Shown: in pieces, positions 22,420 to 34,091 of the stretch | How positions within the stretch are numbered: position 1 is the first letter of the stretch | Layout: each line of letters opens with the position of its first letter | Origin: Angiostrongylus vasorum | Taxonomy: Eukaryota > Nematoda > Chromadorea > Rhabditida > Metastrongylidae | Assembly (NCBI GenBank): GCA_018806985.1 | Contig: JADANN010000058.1 | Coordinates: 682,001 to 746,000 of the forward strand | Direction of reading: 5' to 3' | DNA length: 64,000 bases | Notes under the pieces: model-generated | Seen by the model: the letters and a program-made list of their open reading frames with translations, nothing else | The model's database searches: none | What the model was told of the DNA's origin: nothing | Made by a program: the position numbers and the translations under genes

Positions 22420-22530
22420 TTATTTACGCACAAGCTGACGTTTCGTTGTATTTCGCTTTCCTCAGAGCTTGGAAAGGTCAAGTTGACAGCAATCTAACCA
22501 GCCAAACGTCTCCATAACCAAACAGAGAAA
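22420..22530 (-). repeat. Solo PLE terminal-repeat fragment
   Basis: Runs parallel to the PLE 3' end at 32720-32830: the hammerhead-like block, then 'ggaaaggtcaagttgac', then an 'aaccagcc...cataacc' block. No PLE coding sequence adjoins it. It lies 260 bases upstream of the MFS gene. Confidence 0.5.
22432..22470 (-). ncRNA. Hammerhead-ribozyme-like motif, lineage I
   Basis: On the minus strand: AAGCT, CTGAGGA, a 14-nt stem-loop II region, GAAA, CGTC, AGCTT. Stem I is perfectly complementary over 5 bp and both core strands and the GTC cleavage triplet are intact. Stem II is weak. Confidence 0.55.
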
Positions 22531-22774
22531 GTGCTAAACCAAAATTTCAATTATCAGTTATTTGACCAATGGCAAGGTTAACAGAAAGTCGGTCGTAGGA
22601 GTTACTGCAAGATGTACTAACATTTGCCATATTTAGAACGTTTTACATCAATGTAGATCCACTTGTTTACATGCTTACTGAATTTTTCAGCATTGTTTCG
22701 CGCTAGTATGAAATCGAAAACAAATCTACACTGTGAAAAATGTGCAACTCTTCTGATGTGCATGGTAGTTAAGC

Positions 22775-22787
22775 AAATATTTTCAGA
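22775..22787 (+). promoter_or_regulatory. 3' splice site one base before the MFS start codon
   Basis: AAATATTTTCAG ends at 22786 and the ATG is at 22788. In nematodes such a site this close to the start is usually a spliced-leader trans-splice acceptor. An upstream 5'-UTR exon is the alternative. Confidence 0.55.
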
Positions 22788-25700
22788 ATGAATGGATTTC
22801 GCTATATAATTCTTCTCGTCTCAACACTATCGATGACGTTCATCTACAGTAATCGTATTGTTTTTGGATTCACGGTTATATGCCAAGTTCCGGAGAATAA
22901 TACAGATAACGGTACGCACACTACTACTGTCACAAAAGATTTTCACCGATGTTGCAGAGTTAATTCAACTGGTATAGAACCATACATCGTGTGACTAGAT
23001 TGGCTTCCATGTAATCGTATTCGTATGTACGATCATTGATGTGTGCGTATGAACTCCCACGTCCCGTGCAGAGATAATCATAATTTTTCATATTTAAGTG
23101 TAGTAGGACTTACCAGCCACGGATCCAGTCAAAATCATTGACTCATACGAATTGGAAAAAGTAATGCAGCCGGTTTTATATTGCCTCCAATAAATGAGCC
23201 CTAAGTGTTTTTCTGTAAAGTCCAGTAGATTCGTTAGCACTTTATCTCCAGAAGCAATAACAGTGAAAGGTACCGTACAAAGTCAGAAGTGATATCTTGT
23301 GTCGCTTGACCGGGTTGTGTCTACTGGATAGCTCTAGTTTGAGAAAAAGGAAATTTTGTTGTGCTACGCCTGAAATCCTTGATAATTAACGAGACCGTAG
23401 ATGTTACAGAAATTACTTTGCTGGATAACTACTTAAAATTTGAGAGAGAACTGGTATTTACAAAGCTTTTGTTGTTGCTTTGTTCTTTTTCTTCTGGAGG
23501 CGGAGCCATGGAGTGACATAGAGCTCGCCGTTAAGAAATATTCGTGCCTTTTTTCCACCACTCTCTATTATTGAAAGCTAAACCACTGTTTAGTACATAA
23601 CTAGTTTTTAATCTCTATTCGGTTGGTAACACTAGGTCAGAAAGTATAAAACCTACTGTCCCTATTTGCTAACATAAATTGTGCCGTGGCACTGATCGAT
23701 AGAACTAGCTGAAAGACAGGCGAAACGAAGGACCCGCATCGTGTGGTGGTGAACGCGTACTCCCCGGAAAGAACAATAGCGCGTTCGTTCCCCACCGCAG
23801 ACACCGGCGGTCCGGAGTTTAGAAAATATCTCAGCAATCTTGTGGTTGTGTTTCGCTTAATGCCTTGTCATAAAAATTATAGAAGGCAGAAAATAAAAAA
23901 GCAAAGATTGTGAAGTTGTTCTGTTGGCATATTTGTTGATCTGAATTCACTTCTCAAACTGAAGTGAAAAGCACTAGTGGCGAATGATCGAAAAAGGCAT
24001 AGAACACATAACACCATCTTAATTTTATACTTCTCCTTTCATTTATTTCCTTTCTATGCAATATGAATAGAACATGACGTCATCATAATTTCGTAATTTC
24101 CGCTTCCTTTCTTTTCCCATTTACAATGTCTTGAACACAACAGTCATATAAAAGCGGTTTTTGTGCATTCTGTAGGGAAAAGTTTCCCATTTACAACTGT
24201 TAGCACTGATTTCAGGTTACTTCCTCGCTGACTCCTCAATAAAAGCGTGGATGTTCACGGTGACAGCAGTTGGTATGTGTTTCGGTCCAGTCCCGCTCTA
24301 TTGGGCTTATAAGCTTAATACCAGGTTTGTAAGATATAAAATAATCTCATTCAAAGGAACAATATGAAAAGTTCAATGGAAATTTTTGTGCAGCCTTTGA
24401 TCTGTGCATTCGACACCTCAAGGGAAACGATTTATTTGTTTACATTAATATCAGAGCTTGCTGAAATGAGCACAAAAGGGAATTTCACATTTCAAATGAT
24501 TTCTCAAATTAACCACTTTTATAAACCGATACCAGCAATAAAAGGGACCGTGTGGAGTAGTGGTCGGAGGCGCCCTGCAACACACACGTAGAATCGATCC
24601 GCGCGCCCATGGTCCATCTAAACCTTCCATCCCTCCGGAGTTGGCAAATTGGTACCAGACTTGTCTGGGAGGACAGCAGCACTGGCTCGATACATCGGTA
24701 GGCCACCGCGAATCATTGTAGAGGCTAGATGTGCACTTAATCACCTCCAAATGACGCTTAATGAAGTAGAATGCATGGAGCATCCCTCAGGGATTGATCA
24801 ACACTGACAGCTTTCTTTCATACTAGCAACATAAATCTTTTATTAATCTTGTAAAAAGTTTTTGATTCTTTTCAGAGAAACATTTCAGAACTTTAATTCT
24901 TGCATATGGCACAATATCTACAGTGGCCACTGTGTTCTATCCATTAGCTGATCGTATAGGTTTATGGCCATCACTTGTGGCTCGATTTCTATCGGTGAGT
25001 TAGATTTGCTCGGACAGTAACTTGTATAGCGAGTTCTCAGTAGTTTTGGTGCCATAACTCAACTCTACTTTGACAACATATATCACTTCCACCAAATATT
25101 CCTCGGATTCGCAAGGCAGTGGTTGCAACGTTCACCCAATTTTTCGCTGTTCTTATCATTTTTGGTTGTCGTGATGTTCTGCCGTCTCACAGGAATCTTC
25201 GATGGAACGACGTTTGTCGTATGGAAAACATTGAATCTAAGCGTCATAAATGTTTTTCATGGGCACCTTTCATACGATCAGTTAGTTTTGTAATGTCAGT
25301 TACCCATTATCGGAAATATCTAGTAGAGATTTGTGACAATGGCGACAATGTTGGAGGAAATAATAGTACAGTATTTGCTAACACTAGCAATGAAAACCAT
25401 TGGAAAAAACCAAGCTCTGCCATACTTAATGGGATAAGCTTGCTTTTTTAACCCATTTGCGGGGCTAAGGACACCACAGTATCCGTGTGTGGCGGCGCTG
25501 AGCGAGCCGGCATTGTGGACACCATGGTAATCATTATATTTATTCGGCAGTCAATCGAAGTAGTGGGAAGGATCGGACCAGAAAAGCTGTCTCCTGCACA
25601 TAATGGGTTGAAGAGGAAAATTTTATTTTTTTGGATTGGCTAGTGATCGGCAATTTGACTAAAAATCGACTATTAGATCATTTTTTTTCGTCCTGATGAA

Positions 25701-28700
25701 ACAAGGTTATCGTATGGACTGTGCGGGTATGGAGAATACTGAAATGGACACAATATAAGCTACAAAACTCTGTCGAATGCTGAGAGTAATTTGTTAAGTG
25801 GAAGACTATGATAACACCTTCTATATACTAGCGTACATACAATTCATACCCATAAAACGATAAAGAACGATCTTTTCTATGTTCACACACCTTAAGTCTT
25901 AGTTTTTGGTAACTGTTTCTTATTGTTAAAAAAACCAGAAAGTCCGCAGCCGACGAAGAATTGTATGTGTCCACTGGGCCAGACACATAATATTGGGCAT
26001 TAATGCAACTGAGATAAATGCAGCCAGCATTCTTCATATTTCTGGCGCTCTCGTCAATGGAGATATCGTTGCACACTCCTCACCAGCTACAATCTATCAC
26101 TGCGAAAAACCATGAGTAGGGACAAACTCGTCCGAAAAAGCAGCTGCTTTGTAAATTACAATGGTAAAAATCTTTTTTCAGTGCTGACACAGACAATAAA
26201 AAAATCTTCGCAGCATAAACAAGTAATTCAATGGGAAAAAATATAGCAAGAAACTCTAAACGACATAAGAAACAGCCAGAAAGTGAATGAGTCTTGTATA
26301 ACTCATGTCGCTATTCAAGTGTAAAATCTACAAAAAGGGCGAACTTTATTATCTAGACAAGTTTAACGGTGGCATAGATGCATGCCTTTCGATAAACGTA
26401 CTCTTTATCGTAAACAAGCAAGTTAGGAGAAGGTGTTCTACTCGAAATTAGTGAGGCTATTACCGTATTCACCAACTCCGATCGGTTAATTGTGCTACGG
26501 ACTCGGGTACATTTTTTTCTACTGCATAATGTGGTTTCAGTTGATCCATTTTTGTGATCTCGACCTAATTTTCCAATAGTATGAAGTGCATCGTTGCTAC
26601 CCATTTCATAAAGATATCCAATTTCATGGCTTTGCTCAAGCCGCTCAATTGCACTTCACCAACGAAATGGTATTGACATGGGCAATGCAAACGGAAGCGT
26701 CGCTGTTTTTTCTCCATATTACTGACAGCATCCCAGGTTTTCTCTGTTTCTGTTGTGCAAAATCTTTTTGCTATAAAAAGCGGGTCACCATTCATTTGCT
26801 TAAGAAAAGCGAAACTCTATGTTAGACATTATGCGTCGACTTTTTTCTTCAGATTGGGTCCTTGTTTGCAATGATTCTCGGTGGCGAAATGTGCTCATCG
26901 CCATTAGGATGGGAGGTTTGTCGCATACTTACACTTGCAACTTGCAATAAAACGATGTTTTTTTAACCTACCCGTGACCATATTTGCCTCGACTGACCCG
27001 ATGCGGTACCATTAAATTCACTGATCCCTATCGTCCCCCCAAAATTCCTAGTAGAATTCATTTGTTTGAAGGGAACGAAGAACGTTATAGTTTTCGCACG
27101 AGCCTCATTATTTTTACAACTACTGGCGATATGATAGCCAATGTATATGGCTAAATTTTTCCTCAAAAACTGTGTGGAGCCATAAATTCTTTTGAGGAGG
27201 ATCTGAAGCCTATTTGTTGGAAAACCGTCTCCCACACAGATCGGAGTCAATTCGATTTAGATTTTGATGCTGGGTGGTGCATGAACAATAGAAATGGCAA
27301 TAATAAAAAGTAGTAAAAGCAACCACCTAATACAAAAAACATGTAAATAAAGCACTTTTTATGTTTAGGCAACTTATTACACACTTGGCTTCCTCACATT
27401 GGTGACTACTCTGACGTATAGTTTCATCTATTCGGATAACGTTGAGAAAAACAGGTGAACCAAATCAAATGAAACAGCTGCTTCATAAAACGTTCTTTTG
27501 AATCCGGAGAACTTTGGTTTAGTAACGTTTCTATTTCCTCCATTTAAATACCATCGGGAATATTATCTAAAATTTTTACTCGTTTTTTGCTTTATTTGCA
27601 CTTTTTTTCTTCCATTCTTTCGTAAGCGCTCTTTACGTTGAAGCATTCCCCAGAGTAGGTGGTGAACTAACAACAACTCCACCCTGTCGCAAAGCTCCAA
27701 TAAAGACTATTTTGTGGAAGTTTTGAACTCTATAAAATGCTCAACGCTTGATATTTTTAAAGGTCCCAGCAATGGAAAAGTCTATCTATTTGATCTTTGT
27801 TAAAATTATTGTTCCTCCTAACGGTTTAACGCCTCATCGCGGCTAGGAAGTGTTCCTAGATGTCGGTCTGCGATCAACAACTGAGGGATTCATTCCCACG
27901 GCAGGGTCTCTAAGGTAGAGGAGTCCGGCTTTTCCATGAGGAATCCTAGTTAGGAGTAAACCAATACCAGTATCGACCACCGTCCTGGTGTCAAACTAGT
28001 CGCATGGTGGCAAATTTCCCCTGGTCCACAAAGGCTGCGATGCCTGTGGTGATGAACCAAACAAGTAATCGACAATTTCGAAATTTTTTCTGCTATTAAT
28101 ATTTATAAACACGAGGTTGATAAAAGGTTTTATTCTGCTAACATTTCAACTTTTCTGTCTTTCTCAGATCATTTTATCAACCTCTTGTCAGCTTACTAAT
28201 CCAAGAAGGTATTAATTATTAATACTGAGATTACATGATGAGCGATTTATGAAATAACACTTGTATTTATAGATTCGTCTCAGAAGATGAAGCAAAAAAG
28301 ATAATCGAAGGTCGTAAGGCGGTAATAGAGAAAGCTCCCGTGCCCTATCGCCACTTATTGAGTGATTTATCGATTTGGACGAATTTTATATTGTTCATTG
28401 GCTACTATGTCGGGATGATTATCTACCAACAGTACAGCCCGACATTTATTAAGCAGGTTAGCCGATAAAGCGGATCTTAAAGTAAATCGCTTTTTTTGGA
28501 AGGGTTGTTAATGAAACATACCACACCAACAAGTAAATTAACATTCAGTCGATAAGAAACTGACCCACATTGAGGTGAATGGGAGGTAGCTCGCACTTCC
28601 ATGTAGGTGGGAGTGAGCGGGAGTGGAGGTGGGGGGGTGGGTAGTGAGGCGGTGTGCTAAGAAGTGCACAGGTCGAGTAGGTGAAGCAAATGTCGTCTGT

Positions 28701-30257
28701 GACATTTGGATCTCCCTATAACAGGTAGCTTTTCCACTGCTTTTTTTCCAGTGGAATTTTATTTATGGATCCCTTGACGTTTGATTTATTGGTTTTCTCT
28801 CTTTACATTGTCGTTTAGGTGGGGCTTAAAAACAACCAGGAAATTTTTGTTTCATCGGGTTGGTATTATTATCCAGTAGGAAAGCAGAGAATACGAAAAG
28901 AAACATTTCTCACGGATAAGATTTTTCCCTACCATTGTGGGCAGAGCACTGAACAAAAACAAAAGTCGATTTGTGCTCCCCACATCAATATGGTTGACGG
29001 GTGATTGCTGATAGCGCCTATAGCTCAATAACACGGCTGAGAGACAGGACTCCGGCGAAACGATGAACTCGGATGGTATGGTGGTGAACGCGTTATGTCC
29101 TGGAAAGGGAGTTTTGCAAATATCTCAGCAACATTATGGTTGAAATAAAAGTATTCCTAAAAGAAACTCATCTGTTAAGGTTTTAAACTACTCCATCAGA
29201 GAAACCGGTTATTTCTCAGCTATTCCAATGGTGTTCGCGATTATTCTTAAAGTGGCCATAGGGAAATTAATTGGTAAGAGATTTATTGCGGTCACCATAT
29301 AATAAGTATACGTAAGTTTACAGAAATTGCAGATCACGGACTTTGTTTCGGGCCAAAATGGAGACTAGCGGGTCCGTTGGTGTTTCTCGAGTTTTTCAGC
29401 GCTCTATCCATATTTCTTACAGGATTCGTAAGTACACAGTCTGGTGTGATTAGCCAGGAACAATTCACGTAGTTAAAAAAGGAAGATAACCAAAAATGCT
29501 TGGCTTTTCATGGTCGTTTTCGGGAAGTCTGGTAGTGCATGCGAAAATATTGGGTTATATACAAGCACGCCTTTTCTAACTTTTCGGAGATTTTTTGAGT
29601 GTTTAATCAGATTAGTTTATTCAGATAGACGATCGTCGAGTGGCTTTGCTTTTTTAACATGCTATTTGCATCTTTACACTTTTTGTACCAGTTATTTGTA
29701 GCAGAACAATACAAATTGTACGTTGGTTTTATATTTACGAAAAACACCAAATCTTTTTGCTTTCGTTGGCACTTTTCTTAAAAAGACTTATCCCTAATAT
29801 TTACCTCGAAAGCTATTCGACGTTTATAACCGTGACTTTTCTTTTGTTATTGAACAAAATCTGTTCAGATTGGTGCTCAGCACGCACATTTTGCACTGAA
29901 CTTCAATATGTTCATTGCCGGTTTCGTGCAGATCCTCCTACCTGGAGGAGTACAGCTGATGGTCCCCGAAAATACTAAAGAACAGGTTCTTTGCTCTTAG
30001 AGCTATCTCTTCATGCAAGCTGTTTGCAAGGAGAAACGAGTTTCACCTGCTGCAATGCTATGCTAGAAAAAAAGTTCTTTTAGTGGTCTGTTTTATTCTA
30101 CTGTATCACTGGTATAATAATTTCTACAACAATCTTGTATGTTGTTTGCGTCAAAGTAGAAGCTGCACAATGGACGAAACCCAAAGCGAAAGCGACGTCT
30201 CTCGAGCTGGGACAGTTTGTCGCGTTTTCTCGAATATCGTACAAGTGTCATTTTTGA
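22788..30257 (+). CDS. MFS transporter, SLC17-like, 11 exons
   Basis: A multi-spanning carrier of the major facilitator superfamily, likely in the plasma or organelle membrane; substrate unknown (SLC17-type carriers move organic anions or phosphate). Exons by GT/AG and phase: 22788-22911, 24216-24324, 24889-24994, 25116 to about 25322 (least certain), 26853-26915, 27369-27454, 28273-28456, 29180-29273, 29324-29427, 29869-29985, 30084-30257. About 455 residues, normal for the family. Landmarks are PLADRIGLWPSLVARFLS in exon 3, WAPFIRSVSF in exon 4, GGEMCSSPLGWE in exon 5, VPYRHLLSDLSIW and QYSPTFIKQ in exon 7, TGYFSAIP in exon 8 and a last membrane segment before EAAQWTKP in exon 11. Phases agree at all other junctions. 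The exon 3 acceptor is CATTTCAG at 24888, because the one 13 bases upstream breaks the frame. Introns hold a SINE, R2, R5 and PLE debris. Confidence 0.85.
23690..23860 (+). repeat. R5 repeat in MFS intron 1
   Basis: A ~150-bp dispersed element, with relatives at 29005-29150, 32512-32665 and parts of 46010-46085 and 60390-60460. Common core: 'gcagacacc', 'gcggtccggagttt' and 'aaatatctcagca'. The 32608 copy has a perfect RNA polymerase III B-box-like sequence. Confidence 0.5.
24544..24812 (+). mobile_element. tRNA-derived SINE S1 in MFS intron 2
   Basis: Follows the SINE at 37269-37547 along its length: degenerate tRNA-like head, 'cagacttgtctgggaggac', 'ggctcgatacatcggtaggc' and 'cctcagggattgatcaac'. 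It lies between exons 2 and 3 in the same orientation as the gene. Confidence 0.75.
25790..26070. repeat. Dispersed repeat in MFS intron 4, related to 6380-6620
   Basis: Shares 'attcatacccataaaacga', 'ttttctatgttcac' and a 'gcagccgacga' block with 6440-6560 at moderate similarity. The class is unknown. Confidence 0.3.
27812..28070 (+). repeat. R2 repeat, 3'-deleted, in MFS intron 6
   Basis: Begins 'cctcctaacggtttaacgc' and follows R2 up to the 'gcctgtggtgatga' block, then jumps directly to an 'aacaagtaa' tail. It lacks about 120 bases present in the copy at 60866. Confidence 0.6.
28137..28170 (-). ncRNA. Hammerhead-like remnant in MFS intron 6
   Basis: The minus strand gives CTGAGAA, a 13-nt loop region and GAAATGTTAGC. 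It is decayed in the core, with G8 lost and the triplet altered. Flanking sequence is too short to prove a PLE end. Confidence 0.3.
28580..28660 (+). other. G-rich run, possible G-quadruplex (MFS intron 7)
   Basis: Four G-runs of three or more in about 33 bases: GGG, GGG, GGGGGGG and GGG with spacers of 7, 9 and 1. It is on the coding strand of the MFS gene, inside an intron. Only the motif is seen; folding is inference. Confidence 0.4.
29005..29150 (+). repeat. R5 repeat in MFS intron 7
   Basis: Related to 23690-23860: 'gatagcgcc', 'gagacagg', 'ggcgaaacga', 'tggtggtgaacgcg', 'ctggaaaggg' and 'gcaaatatctcagcaa'. It lacks the middle block. Confidence 0.5.
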
Positions 30258-30275
30258 AAGTAACTCTCTGGTTTC

Positions 30276-30281
30276 AATAAA
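30276..30281 (+). terminator. Polyadenylation signal of the MFS gene
   Basis: AATAAA 19 bases after the stop codon at 30257. The position is short but usual for nematode 3' UTRs. Confidence 0.65.
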
Positions 30282-30299
30282 ATTATAACTCTATCAAAC

Positions 30300-31060
30300 C
30301 ATGTGTCTTCAAAAAATAACGACAGCGGTCAAAAACATGTTTATACAAATATGTTTAGGTGTTTTTTTCCTTGGGTTTATTTACTCCTTTGCTTTAATAC
30401 TCTACAATTTCATCGAAGAGTTCATAGCCCAAAAAATTACGTTGAAATCTTGCAAATGAACGAAGAAATAATAGGAAGCTCAAAGTGCTTGAAAGGAACA
30501 AGTAGATACTATCGGTCTCCGATCAATCTATTCAGTGGTTAAAAAGGTATCGGCAATAGATGTTTCTTTTTCAGCATCGGTATCGCCAACAAGGAGATGC
30601 TCGGAACGTCATAAAATCTGCACGTCGTGTTTTTTGTATATGTGGGATTTCAACTGCACTATAGTTCGTCAAATTGCACTTAGATGTGTGAAAGTGTGTT
30701 GAGCATTTGAAATATTCTGTAGGCAAAAATATCGACAAAACAACAAACTTCGTACCAGATGGGTGTTATCAGCGAGACAGCTGATCCTTCGTCATCGTGA
30801 CCCCTTCTACGTGGTAAGATTTTAGTTCAAATGAACGGTCTTCTTGGCTTCAGCAGTCTTGTTTAATACATAACTCTAGCCCCGATTCAGGAATTCCATC
30901 CGCTTGAGCGGCGCATAATTTTCAGCTTTTACACAGCAGCTCGTTTTTTGACAATAAAGGACTACTTTTCGATGGAAGACGTGGGCTTGCACTTCAAATG
31001 CGTTGAGAACTTTGTGCACCATTCATAGATCGCATGGACGATACTTTTTCAAATTTAACC
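30300..31060. other. No recognised gene
   Basis: One 79-codon frame (30303-30542) shows no motif. No repeat from elsewhere in the window could be recognised. Confidence 0.35.
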
Positions 31061-31064
31061 ATCG

Positions 31065-31475
31065 CTTACAACACCTGACTGGAATGAGCAGCCCAGGCAT
31101 TCGAGACCTATGTCATTTATTAGATATGGGAGAATATAGACCGATGGCGGAACACAGATGAGACGATCACAGAACAGATGGCGGGAAGGCGAAAATAACA
31201 CTGGGGTGAGCTCCGACATAATGCAAGCGTCGTTTTCGAAGACCACCCATGCGATGGACAGACGTGTTTGTAGCCAACATCAACTATCCATCTGCATTTG
31301 TTGATGAAAAGGATTTCGGGAACACCGGATAAGATTTGCAAACATCATCATGTTCGAAGAAAACTATGTTCATGGACGACACATGTGCGAGAGAGGAACC
31401 AATGAATATAGTGGCGAACACCGCATTACGAATGAAGGCGGGGCCATCTAGGTTTTCAAGTAATCATATATCTTA
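31065..31475 (+). pseudogene. RTE-1 3' end fragment
   Basis: Follows the last 400 bases of copy B: 'gagacctatgtcatttatta', 'cagatgagacgatcac' for 'tagatgggccggtcac', 'aatgcaagcgtcgtttt', 'cgaccacc'-type block and 'gagagaggaacca', ending near 'caagtaatcat'. Heavily mutated. Confidence 0.55.
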
Positions 31476-31489
31476 ATGTTAGTAGAATG

Positions 31490-32015
31490 ATTTGCCGTAC
31501 AAATGAAAATCCCTACACAAATAATTCACTATTTTCCTTCAATAAGCAAAGACGGGGTAGCTACCATAGCACCTATTGGCAGAGAATAGCCAACATTTCG
31601 GCGGTTTCGCCTTTTTCAGAGCCTGGAAATATCAAATTGATATGCGACCTACTCAGCCTACCACTTTCATCACCTTGCAGATGAGATTTAACAAACCAAT
31701 TTGCATTTGCATAATAAACAGCTTTTTAAACACGAGTACTTTACTCGTTGTAAGTGCACCAGTTAATTCATGAAGAGCAGGCGCAGAGAGTATTACACTA
31801 CATCGCAGGGGGAACAAACGTGCGTGGGTCAGGTCACAGAATCAGCCTGAAGTATGGCACAAGGTCACGCGTGATCACAACACAATCCTTCTTGAGGTTC
31901 ATTTTTGGACTTTTTGAATTAATCCAACACGCTTGAAGATTTTATCGCGCTGATGCTTTGGACTGCTGTGCGAAGATGGTGATTTTTTAGTTCAAAATCT
32001 TCTCCGTTATACAAT
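31490..32015 (-). repeat. PLE terminal repeat, separate copy
   Basis: About 470 bases align with the 3' end of the PLE at 32670-33140: 'ccttcaataagca', the hammerhead block, 'cacgcgtgat', 'tcatttttggactttttgaa' and 'ttcaaaatcttctccgtt'. It lies in the same orientation downstream of that PLE, the tandem layout known for PLE terminal repeats, separated from it by a SINE and an R5 repeat. Confidence 0.65.
31587..31625 (-). ncRNA. Hammerhead-like motif, lineage I, decayed
   Basis: The minus strand gives GGCT, CTGAAAA, GGCG-AAAC-CGCC (perfect stem II), GAAA and TGTT. G8 has changed to A and the CGTC triplet is lost. Confidence 0.4.
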
Positions 32016-32231
32016 GACAATGATGCGGAAATATCTGCAAAATTCCGGACCGCAGCTGCCAGGTGGGACTAAAGTGGACACCACTACCATGAATGGGTGC
32101 CATAGATAAAGAAAAGGCAGTAAATACAAAGTGATTACATTGTGGTTTACACCCAGCTCCAGCTTAGCTGGGTTGAATATGGATTTGCGCTTCCCTCTCA
32201 AACCCGTTGACGGGAAATTGCTAGTAAAAAG

Positions 32232-32500
32232 AAGGATAAAGCTCTCTCGGCGTTGATATCTCTGAGGGATCCGTCGTGCATCCAACTTCATTAGGCATCT
32301 TTGGAAGTGAATGAATGTATATTTGGCTCCTACAATGACTCGCGGTGGCCTACCGATACACCGAGCCTGTGCTGTTATCCTCGCAGGCAAGTCTGGTACC
32401 GATTTTGCCAACCCCGCAGTGATGGAGTGTTGCTGGGCTTCAGATCGACCTTAAGTGTGTTGCGGGACGACCCCGAGCACTGCGCTACATGCGCCTGTCC
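32232..32500 (-). mobile_element. tRNA-derived SINE S1, minus strand
   Basis: On the minus strand the head near 32500 contains TAGCGCAGTGC, a near-match to a Pol III A box. The body follows the family, with 'tacaatgactcgcggtggcc' on the plus strand. It ends at 'aaggataaagctctc', the family 3' end. Confidence 0.75.
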
Positions 32501-32511
32501 TCCCGCTTGTT

Positions 32512-32665
32512 GATAGCGCCCACAAAACACGGCCGAGAGAAAGGCGAAACGAAGGGTTTGCATTGTGCGGTGGTGAACATGTTCTTCCCTGGAAAGGGCA
32601 ATAACGAGGTTCGATCCCTGCTGCAGACACCCGCAGTCCCTTGTGCAAATATCTGAGCATTCGAC
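32512..32665 (+). repeat. R5 repeat with Pol III B-box-like site
   Basis: GGTTCGATCCC at 32608-32618 matches the tRNA B box. A clear A box at the right distance was not found, so tRNA origin is only suggested. Confidence 0.5.
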
Positions 32666-32722
32666 ATTTTCCTTCAATAAGCAGACAAGAGGTTGGTATT
32701 ATAGAATTTATTAGGATACAAT

Positions 32723-32759
32723 AGCTGACGTTTCATCGGTTTCGGCTTCTTCACAGCCT
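32723..32759 (-). ncRNA. Hammerhead-like motif in PLE 3' region
   Basis: The minus strand gives GGCT, GTGAAGA, a 13-nt stem-loop II region, GAAA, CGTC and AGCT. It is on the sense strand of the PLE. C3 has become G, breaking the C3-G8 pair. Stem I pairs with one wobble. Confidence 0.5.
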
Positions 32760-33149
32760 GGAAGGTCAAATTGACACGCGATCTACTCAGCCAGGCACTT
32801 TCATAACCCTAGCAGATAAAACTTAACAAATAAATTTCCATTCGCATAAGAAACAGCTTCACTTAAACACCTACTGTTTATTTGTTATAAGTATTTAAAT
32901 TAGTTGGTGGATAGCAGCCGCACAGAGTAATACATGGGGAGAGGACTATGCCTGTGTCAGGTCATTGGATCAGCCTGAGGTATGGCGCCAGGTCACGCGT
33001 GATGACAAGACACTCCTCCTTGCCGTTCATTTTTTGAATTTTTGGAATTGATCCAAAACGCTTCAAGAGTTTTACGCGCTGATGTTCTCGATTCCTGCGT
33101 GAGGATAGTGACTCCTACTTCAAAATCTTCTCCGTTGTGTTTCTGCATC

Positions 33150-33647
33150 CTATGCGCGCCAAGTGGAGTTTTGTTCTAATTTAGATTTGCCGACTAGGTG
33201 TTCTTTTATGCGGAAGCAGAGCGGGCTACCCGTTTCGCCAAGGTATTCGTCTCCACGCGTTTTGCAAGAGATCAGATAGACTGTACCCGAGCTCATGCAA
33301 TCACCGTCTCTACCGTTAGGGCAATTTATGCACTCTTTCGTTGTGCACAGACCGTCATATAGGCGGTTGCGAAGTAGCTGGCATCTTAGAGTATCCGGTG
33401 GTAGTTCTTCCACTATTACAGAATTCTCTAGACTGGCCCTTATTAAACAACGTTTTATTTCTGGGCTTATTCCGTTTGAAATAAAAGGCGAGAGGAACAG
33501 AGCCTTGTTTTCGCTAGAATTATCGCTCTGGGGCGTAGGTTTTCCTCCACGCCTATGCCGAGGTGCTACAGTTTCGTAACAATTTGAAATGGGTATTTGG
33601 CACGCCAGTTTCGAGGATTCTTCCCTCTGTTCTCTATCTGTGCACAC
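33150..33647 (-). pseudogene. PLE GIY-YIG endonuclease frame
   Basis: A 165-codon frame. Residues about 98-116 form a Cys-containing linker (CTTKECINCPNGRDGDC) typical of Penelope nucleases. Then VYLISC (the GIY strand, as VYL) and YLGETG (the YIG strand) lead to Arg and Glu in RIKEH, the usual catalytic Arg region, at about 147-151. The domain normally nicks DNA during integration. It is separated from the RT frame at 33732-34091 by a frame break. Confidence 0.8.
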
Positions 33648-33731
33648 GCTGGTGGCGGTTCAAAACAGATTTCTTATAAGCGCCTTTTTAGTGTGTGAGG
33701 GATGAGAGGAGAGATAATGAACCACTATATT

Positions 33732-34091
33732 CTAACTACCTGGCTTTCGATACCGTTTTGTGATATAACCATTTTCGGATAAGTTAATTCGAACGTTTAG
33801 AAATGGAAGCCAATTTTCTTTCGGTTTCTCACGGGTGAGCTTTATGCACTCCGACTGTTCGCTCATTAACTCAAAGTCGATCTCCTCTTGTGTGGAGCAG
33901 ATGACAAAACAATCATCTATATACCTACAGTAGAGTAATAGCCTGAGATCGATTACTGGTGCTTCCACTGTAGACGTAAAGGCAACGGCAAGGGTTGGTG
34001 CCAGCCGCTGTCCCATTGCCAAATCTCTAACATGGCGTACATTGTGAGAGGAATGGTACGTGCCACCGATGGCGTTGCAAACAGAACGCAT
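33732..34091 (-). pseudogene. PLE reverse transcriptase, C-terminal part
   Basis: A 119-codon frame with MGQRLAPTLAV (the PLE variant of RT motif B) at about residues 26-36, YCRYIDDCFVI (motif C, catalytic Asp pair) at about 54-64, and NWLPFLNVRI (motif E region) at about 93-102. The fingers and motif A lie upstream and are absent, so it is inactive as it stands. Confidence 0.8.
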
